DNA from: Cyanobacteria bacterium HKST-UBA02
Lineage (GTDB): Bacteria > Cyanobacteriota > Vampirovibrionia > Obscuribacterales > Obscuribacteraceae
Assembly (NCBI GenBank): GCA_020431945.1
Contig: JAGQHH010000224.1
Coordinates: forward strand, 1 to 5,625
DNA: 5,625 nt
Direction: 5' to 3'
Every line of letters begins with the position of its first letter. Positions within the stretch are counted from its first letter, which is position 1. Under the pieces are notes generated by a model. It was not told where the DNA came from, searched no databases, and worked only from the letters and a program-made list of their open reading frames with translations. Of the stretch, positions 1 through 3,221 are shown one piece after another. Position numbers and translations under genes: made by a program.

Positions 1-501
1 GGCGCCGATGGCCTGGGCATTGTCTTCGATTACCTTGAGCCCGTGGCGGGAGGCGATTTCCATGATCGGTCCCATGTCGGACGGCAACCCGTAAAGGTGT
101 ACCGGGATAATAGCCCTGGTGCGTTCGGTGATCGCCTGCTCGATTTTCGAAGGATCGATATTGAAGGTGACCGGATCGATGTCTACATACACCGGGGTAG
201 CCTGACGGAGGGCAATCGCTTCGGTGGTGGCGGCAAAGGTGAAAGGTGTGGTTATCACTTCGTCACCGGCAGCGATATCGATTGCCCAGAGACTGAGAAG
301 CAGGGCGTCGGTGCCGCTGGCGATGCCTACCCCATGGGTGGTGCCGGATAGTTCAGCCACTTCTTTCTCGAGCCGGGTGACATTCTCCCCCAGTACATAG
401 TTGCCGCTGCGGAGCACGTCCAGGACGCTTTTCTCCAGATCGGCGCCGATGCTTTCATACTGGGCTCTGAGATTGAGAATCGGGACTCGAGAGTTCGACA
501 T
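1..501 (-). CDS. DegT/DnrJ/EryC1/StrS family PLP-dependent sugar aminotransferase, N-terminal part (3' end outside window)
   Basis: The family transfers an amino group from an amino acid, usually glutamate, to a keto-sugar nucleotide, making amino sugars for LPS, capsule, glycoprotein or antibiotic pathways in the cytoplasm. The visible 167 residues read through to the window edge without a stop. Family landmarks are SGTDAL at 62-67, [11 protein letters not shown] at 79-89, PVHLYG at 133-138 and EDNAQAIGA at 159-167. In the last motif, Asp160 should contact the pyridine nitrogen and Gln163 the cofactor. The catalytic lysine would come shortly after the edge. I chose the ATG at 501-499 because [10 protein letters not shown] just after it is where family members normally begin, and a TAGGAA ribosome site lies 7 bases upstream. 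The frame is also open for 62 codons further upstream, to an ATG at 687, but that stretch does not resemble the family. The exact sugar substrate cannot be told from this half. Assignment to the family is firm. Confidence 0.95.
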   Translation of the reverse strand, partial: MSNSRVPILNLRAQYESIGADLEKSVLDVLRSGNYVLGENVTRLEKEVAELSGTTHGVGIASGTDALLLSLWAIDIAAGDEVITTPFTFAATTEAIALRQATPVYVDIDPVTFNIDPSKIEQAITERTRAIIPVHLYGLPSDMGPIMEIASRHGLKVIEDNAQAIGA

Positions 502-508
502 ATGGCGG

Positions 509-514
509 TTCCTA
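509..514 (-). promoter_or_regulatory. Ribosome binding site TAGGAA of the sugar aminotransferase
   Basis: On the minus strand TAGGAA sits 7 bases before the ATG at 501. It decides the start over the in-frame ATG at 687, which has no Shine-Dalgarno sequence and lies only a few bases past a terminator hairpin. Confidence 0.6.
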
Positions 515-694
515 ATAAGTAGTAAGTCCGGCAGAGAGTCTAACCGGGTTCTTGACTGCTTGAAAGACGGGAAAGGTAAGGAATCGGCAGCCCTGTGTGA
601 TACCTGTTTAAGGAAGGGCGGGTGCCGGGCCGGCTGGCAATTCGCGATCTCCTGACAACTTCCTTCCTTTGTTAAATTTGTGGACATAATACAC

Positions 695-720
695 AAAGGG
701 GATGCGCAAGCATCCCCTTT
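695..720 (-). terminator. Intrinsic terminator of the histone-like gene
   Basis: This is a perfect 11-bp inverted repeat: AAAGGGGATGC at 695-705 and its complement at 710-720, with a 4-base loop (GCAA on the plus strand, TTGC on the minus strand). It begins 28 bases beyond the stop of the histone-like gene at 749. In the minus-strand transcript the stem ends in UUU followed by GUGUAUUAU, a moderately U-rich tail. On the plus strand no U-run follows, so termination is most likely in the minus direction. It also separates that gene from the aminotransferase, which therefore probably has its own promoter within 502-694; I could not identify one there. Confidence 0.8.
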
Positions 721-748
721 GCAATTGCGGATTCCTTTTCAGTGGTGC

Positions 749-1102
749 CTACCGTTTTTTGGAGGGCATTGCCACTGTTCTCGACAGAGCATTGGTCACG
801 AAGAGGTTGAGGCTGACGCCTTCTTTTTCAGCTCTTTCTACCAGTGCCTGGTGGAGGGATTTGGGCAAGCGAACGGTGAATTTGCCGCTGAACTTGAGGA
901 AATCGTCGCCACCACGGGCGGCGGATCTCGGAGCTGCTTTCACCTTGGTGGCTTTAGCCTTTCTTGCCGGAGCTTTAGCTTTTGTAGCCAGTTTGCGGGC
1001 GGGCTTTTTCGCTGCTGTCGCCTTGCGGGCTACCTTGGCTTTAGCGGGCTTACGAGCGGCCGGTTTGGCTTTCGCTTTAGCCTTGGTTTTCTTTACTGCC
1101 AT
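749..1102 (-). CDS. Histone H1-like Lys/Ala-rich protein with C-terminal HicB-type ribbon-helix-helix domain
   Basis: The protein has 117 residues in two parts. Residues 1-63 are a low-complexity tail with 19 Lys, 6 Arg and 23 Ala and no acidic residue, built from AKAKA, AAKKPA and ARKP-like units as in bacterial H1-like proteins. Residues 71-110 match the HicB/Arc-type ribbon-helix-helix fold: a beta-strand GKFTVRLP (73-80), helix one (LHQALVERAEKEG, 83-95), and helix two starting SLNLFVTNALS (97-107). SLN and the R-L-P strand are hallmarks of HicB family C-termini. Such domains dimerise and put the strand into the DNA major groove, while the tail would bind DNA nonspecifically. No HicA-type toxin gene is next to it, so an antitoxin role is unlikely. 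A nucleoid-associated or global regulatory protein is my inference. The start is supported by AAGGAG at 1109-1114, 6 bases upstream. The gene stands alone and ends at the 695-720 hairpin. Confidence 0.88.
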   Translation of the reverse strand: MAVKKTKAKAKAKPAARKPAKAKVARKATAAKKPARKLATKAKAPARKAKATKVKAAPRSAARGGDDFLKFSGKFTVRLPKSLHQALVERAEKEGVSLNLFVTNALSRTVAMPSKKR

Positions 1103-1127
1103 GTTTCTCTCCTTGTTCCATGGGATA

Positions 1128-1144
1128 TAGCCTACATTCGGCTA
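1128..1144. repeat. Short inverted repeat TAGCC-N7-GGCTA upstream of the histone-like gene
   Basis: Perfect 5-base arms (1128-1132 and 1140-1144) flank a 7-base spacer, 14 bases upstream of the AAGGAG ribosome site of the minus-strand gene. It could be an operator for a dimeric regulator, perhaps the ribbon-helix-helix protein itself, or a small leader hairpin. The arms are short enough to arise by chance. Confidence 0.3.
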
Positions 1145-1229
1145 AGGTCATCGTTTGAATCGATTGTCCGGTGCTCCGGTTCATGGGCTCTGGGCGCTGG
1201 TTGTTACCTTCGCGTCCTGAGGATTCGGT

Positions 1230-1460
1230 ATGCGACCTACCACCACTCAAGGTGGCACAGTAATTGTACCCCGGATGCTATCTTTTATTTATGCATCGGA
1301 TATAGTTTTTCTTTCGGCGGTGCTTTCCCTCGGTGCCACGCATCTTTCCATCAGCCTGGAGGAGCGCCCGGAATCTCGCCCCAAGTCTAGCCCCAGGTCT
1401 AGCTCTACACGTGGTGCCGCACCATTTTTGATGGCTGGTATCATTTCTCTAAAAGGTTAA
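1230..1460 (+). CDS. Possible small protein, 76 residues, unknown (doubtful)
   Basis: An ATG at 1230 is preceded by TGAGGA at 1218-1223 with 6-base spacing, and the frame runs to TAA at 1458-1460, ending 36 bases before the preferred heptosyltransferase start. The protein would have a hydrophobic stretch (roughly residues 15-38, MLSFIYASDIVFLSAVLSLG onward) that could be one membrane helix, then a Ser/Arg/Pro-rich segment (about 46-60) encoded by the tandem 12-mer. I recognise no family. In favour are the ribosome site and the position just upstream of a gene on the same strand. Against are its small size, repeat-derived residues, and the fact that it covers what must also be promoter DNA. 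It may be a chance ORF or a leader peptide. Confidence 0.25.
   Translation: MRPTTTQGGTVIVPRMLSFIYASDIVFLSAVLSLGATHLSISLEERPESRPKSSPRSSSTRGAAPFLMAGIISLKG
1263..1268 (-). promoter_or_regulatory. Candidate -10 element TACAAT for the histone-like gene
   Basis: On the minus strand TACAAT differs from the TATAAT consensus at one position. No clear TTGACA-like -35 lies 16-18 bases upstream; that region reads AT-rich (around TAAATA). If used, transcription would start near 1256 and give a leader of about 150 bases containing the CCACC/GGTGG, CCGG/CCGG and TAGCC/GGCTA repeats. This is weak evidence. Confidence 0.25.
1379..1402 (+). repeat. Tandem 12-base direct repeat, CCCCARGTCTAG twice
   Basis: CCCCAAGTCTAG (1379-1390) is followed directly by CCCCAGGTCTAG (1391-1402), with one difference. 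The pair lies about 95 bases upstream of the preferred heptosyltransferase start. It might be a paired regulator site or simple slippage. Each copy carries the rare tetranucleotide CTAG. Confidence 0.5.
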
Positions 1461-1484
1461 GGAACGTAACTTAAATTCCTGCCC

Positions 1485-1490
1485 GAGGTG
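1485..1490 (+). promoter_or_regulatory. Ribosome binding site GAGGTG that selects the TTG start at 1497
   Basis: GAGGTG matches the anti-Shine-Dalgarno complement over six bases and lies 6 bases before TTG at 1497. The competing in-frame GTG at 1488 is part of this very motif and has no ribosome site of its own at proper distance, so TTG is the better start. Confidence 0.6.
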
Positions 1491-1496
1491 GACAGT

Positions 1497-2612
1497 TTGC
1501 GGTTGTTGTTTATCAGACTTAGCGCCCTTGGAGACATTGTGCACTCCCTTCCGGCTGCTCATTTAATCAAAAGCAGGCTTCCGGATGCGAGGTTGACCTG
1601 GCTCGTCGAGGCACCTGGGGTGGAGCTACTGAAAAATAATCCCGCCGTCGATGAGATCGTCGTATTTCCAAAAGGAGCCTGGCTTTCCGAGATCGCGAAT
1701 CCGGCAAAGTGGTGGTCGGTGGCTGCCCAGACCGGCCGCTTCGCGGCCGATCTCAGAGAACGAAGGTTCGACATGTCGGTGGACTTCCAGGGTCTTTTGA
1801 AGAGCGCCATCCCTGGTTACATGTCTGGTGCCAGATTGAGGGTCGGATTTGCCGGAACGAGAGAGTGCTCATCCGCCCTTTATTCCCACAGGCTGGACGT
1901 TGGCGACTATTTCGCCGATGCCGTGCATGTGGTCGAACACAACCTCGCCCTGGCACGCTTCGCCGTGGACGTTTTCGGTGGAACCGCCGGTGGGGCTGAT
2001 GTCGAATCCGGTGCCGCCGCTTCTGATGCTTTTGCCGAAGCGAAATTTCCGCTTCCTCTTCCGGGCGAGGATACTGTCACCAGGGTCGATGCCCTTCTTG
2101 CCGGGACCGGCAGCGAGCTGGCGGTCCTGATCCCCGGTACCACCTGGGCTTCCAAGATCTGGCCCCGGGAGCGCTTCGTGGAGCTTTCTCTGATGCTCGA
2201 GAAAAAATACGGACTGACCAGCCTGCTTGTCGGGGGACCCTCGGAAAAAGAAGCCAACGAGCAGATCGTCCGGGCTCTCAGGGAAAGCAATCCGCAGTTT
2301 CCGGTGCTCGACCTGACCGGCAGGACATCTCTCACGGAGCTGATTGAGATCTACCGGCGCAGCAAGGTGGTGGTGGGTCTCGATACCGGTCCTCTCCATC
2401 TTGCTGCTGCCACCGAAATTCCCCTGGTGGTAGGGGTTTTCGGAAGCACGCCCTGGCGCCGCAACGGGCCTTTCGGCAGCCGGGCCCACAGCGTTTCCCT
2501 GGCTCTCGATTGCCAGCCCTGTTTCGAGAAAACCTGTCCCCTGGGGACCCTGGCTTGCCTGGAAGAGCTTTCCGCGGGCAGGGTAATGGAACGAGTCGAG
2601 GCACTTCTCTGA
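1497..2612 (+). CDS. waaC: ADP-heptose:LPS heptosyltransferase, WaaC-like (glycosyltransferase family 9)
   Basis: GT9 heptosyltransferases add L,D-heptose from ADP-heptose to the Kdo/lipid A inner core at the cytoplasmic face of the inner membrane. Counting from the TTG start the protein has 371 residues in two Rossmann-like halves. The N-terminal half has ALGDIVHSLPA (10-20) with Asp13 at the position of the catalytic Asp13 of E. coli WaaC, and QGLLKS (98-103). The C-terminal half has GTTWASKIWP (214-223; Thr215, Thr216, Lys220), VGGPSEKE (245-252) and GLDTGPLHLAAA (294-305; Asp296, Thr297, Gly298, His301). These correspond to the known donor-binding residues. Four cysteines (339, 342, 347, 354) near the end form the CxxCx4Cx6C pattern common in the family. 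It is about 50 residues longer than E. coli WaaC, partly through a Gly/Ala-rich interdomain stretch at about 160-200. The start could be GTG 1488 (374 residues). The gene stands alone and ends at the shared terminator. Acceptor specificity is inferred. Confidence 0.9.
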   Translation: MRLLFIRLSALGDIVHSLPAAHLIKSRLPDARLTWLVEAPGVELLKNNPAVDEIVVFPKGAWLSEIANPAKWWSVAAQTGRFAADLRERRFDMSVDFQGLLKSAIPGYMSGARLRVGFAGTRECSSALYSHRLDVGDYFADAVHVVEHNLALARFAVDVFGGTAGGADVESGAAASDAFAEAKFPLPLPGEDTVTRVDALLAGTGSELAVLIPGTTWASKIWPRERFVELSLMLEKKYGLTSLLVGGPSEKEANEQIVRALRESNPQFPVLDLTGRTSLTELIEIYRRSKVVVGLDTGPLHLAAATEIPLVVGVFGSTPWRRNGPFGSRAHSVSLALDCQPCFEKTCPLGTLACLEELSAGRVMERVEALL

Positions 2613-2624
2613 GAAAACAAAAAA

Positions 2625-2645
2625 CAGGCCGGTGAGACCGGCCTG
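2625..2645. terminator. Bidirectional intrinsic terminator between the convergent heptosyltransferase and ndk genes
   Basis: A perfect 9-bp stem, CAGGCCGGT (2625-2633) with its complement (2637-2645), encloses a 3-base loop. Reading minus, it is followed directly by TTTTTTGTTTTC, an excellent U-tract for ending ndk (stop at 2670). Reading plus, it starts 12 bases after the heptosyltransferase stop and is followed after a few bases by GTTTTATTT, a weaker tract. Confidence 0.93.
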
Positions 2646-2669
2646 CCAGATGTTTTATTTCCCGAAAAA

Positions 2670-3146
2670 TCAGGCGGGAGCGCAGACCTTTTCGCAGATC
2701 CACTCGTCCACATTACGCTTCCAGCTACCGGCAAGCTCTTTTTCATCGAAGAAGATGCCGATCTCCCGGGTGGCGCTTTCCGGACCGTCCGAGCCATGGA
2801 CCACGTTGCGGCCGATCTCCACGGCGAGGTCGCCACGGATGGTGCCGGGTTGAGCCTTGGCCGGATCGGTGGCGCCTATGACATTGCGAGCCAGGCTGAT
2901 GGCGTCCTTGCCTTCCCAGACCATGGCCACGATCGGACCGGAGGTGATGAACTCCACCAGACCGGCGAAAAATGGTTTGCCTTTGTGCTCGCCGTAATGC
3001 TCTTCGGCTTTCTCACGGGTCACCGTCATCAGTTTCATACCGACAAGTTTGAGACCACGTCTCTCGAAGCGCGAGACGATCTCACCGACCAGACCGCGCT
3101 GAACGCCGTCGGGCTTGATTGCTACGAAGGTTCTTTCTTGTGCCAC
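2670..3146 (-). CDS. ndk: Nucleoside diphosphate kinase
   Basis: The enzyme passes the gamma phosphate of ATP through a phosphohistidine to any (d)NDP, balancing the NTP and dNTP pools in the cytosol. The 158-residue protein shows the whole family signature: [15 protein letters not shown] at 9-23, [10 protein letters not shown] at 70-79, and [12 protein letters not shown] at 114-125 with catalytic His117. The other active-site residues are present as Lys11, Tyr51, Arg87, Arg104 and Asn114. It is slightly longer than the usual 140-150 residues because of a C-terminal [17 protein letters not shown] tail, which recalls the longer cyanobacterial/eukaryote-like enzymes. The start is GTG at 3146-3144 with AGGAG 7 bases upstream; an ATG at 3162 is out of frame. 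It lies 75 bases after the helicase stop on the same strand, so co-transcription is possible, and it ends at the 2625-2645 terminator. Confidence 0.98.
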   Translation of the reverse strand: MAQERTFVAIKPDGVQRGLVGEIVSRFERRGLKLVGMKLMTVTREKAEEHYGEHKGKPFFAGLVEFITSGPIVAMVWEGKDAISLARNVIGATDPAKAQPGTIRGDLAVEIGRNVVHGSDGPESATREIGIFFDEKELAGSWKRNVDEWICEKVCAPA

Positions 3147-3153
3147 CGCTCTT

Positions 3154-3158
3154 CTCCT
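3154..3158 (-). promoter_or_regulatory. Ribosome binding site AGGAG of ndk, fixing its GTG start
   Basis: AGGAG on the minus strand lies 7 bases before the GTG at 3146. It supports GTG as the start, since the nearby ATG at 3162-3160 is upstream of the ribosome site and out of frame. Confidence 0.8.
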
Positions 3159-3221
3159 GCATATATTTGAGATATTGGAAAGGAAAACAATAACCCAAAA
3201 GCAGGAAAACCGGCGTTTTGT

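Larger units (their letters stand above)
1103..1487. other. Divergent intergenic region between the histone-like gene and the heptosyltransferase gene
   Basis: About 385 bases with no certain gene. They should hold the promoters of both flanking genes. I see three short inverted repeats: TAGCC/GGCTA at 1128-1144, CCGG/CCGG at 1168-1179 and CCACC/GGTGG at 1240-1255. There is also an AT-rich stretch at about 1280-1312, a tandem 12-mer at 1379-1402, and a possible 76-codon ORF on the plus strand. No tRNA, SRP RNA or known riboswitch pattern was recognised. Confidence 0.6.

Noticed and set aside
749..1102. HicAB toxin-antitoxin pair
   Set aside because: The C-terminal domain is HicB-like, but no HicA-like small dsRBD-type toxin is encoded on either side, and the N-terminal half is an H1-like tail rather than the HicB RNase-H-like fold.
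1115..1300. A structured RNA gene or riboswitch in the divergent intergenic region
   Set aside because: Only short 4- to 5-bp stems are visible and none of the known conserved cores (SRP RNA, tmRNA, tRNA T-loop, common riboswitches) could be matched by eye.
680..1390. Plus-strand open frames of 236 and 142 codons over the histone-like gene
   Set aside because: They are complements of the Lys/Ala-rich coding region, whose repetitive codons keep the opposite frames open. The minus-strand gene has the ribosome site, the domain and the terminator.
1869..2489. A 206-codon open frame on the minus strand across the heptosyltransferase
   Set aside because: It is antisense to a confidently identified gene with conserved motifs, and has no family resemblance or good ribosome site evident.
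3147..3221. Terminator or promoter between the helicase and ndk
   Set aside because: The only hairpin is AAAAC/GTTTT with a 4-base loop (3206-3219), too weak to call a terminator, and no paired -35/-10 elements stood out.
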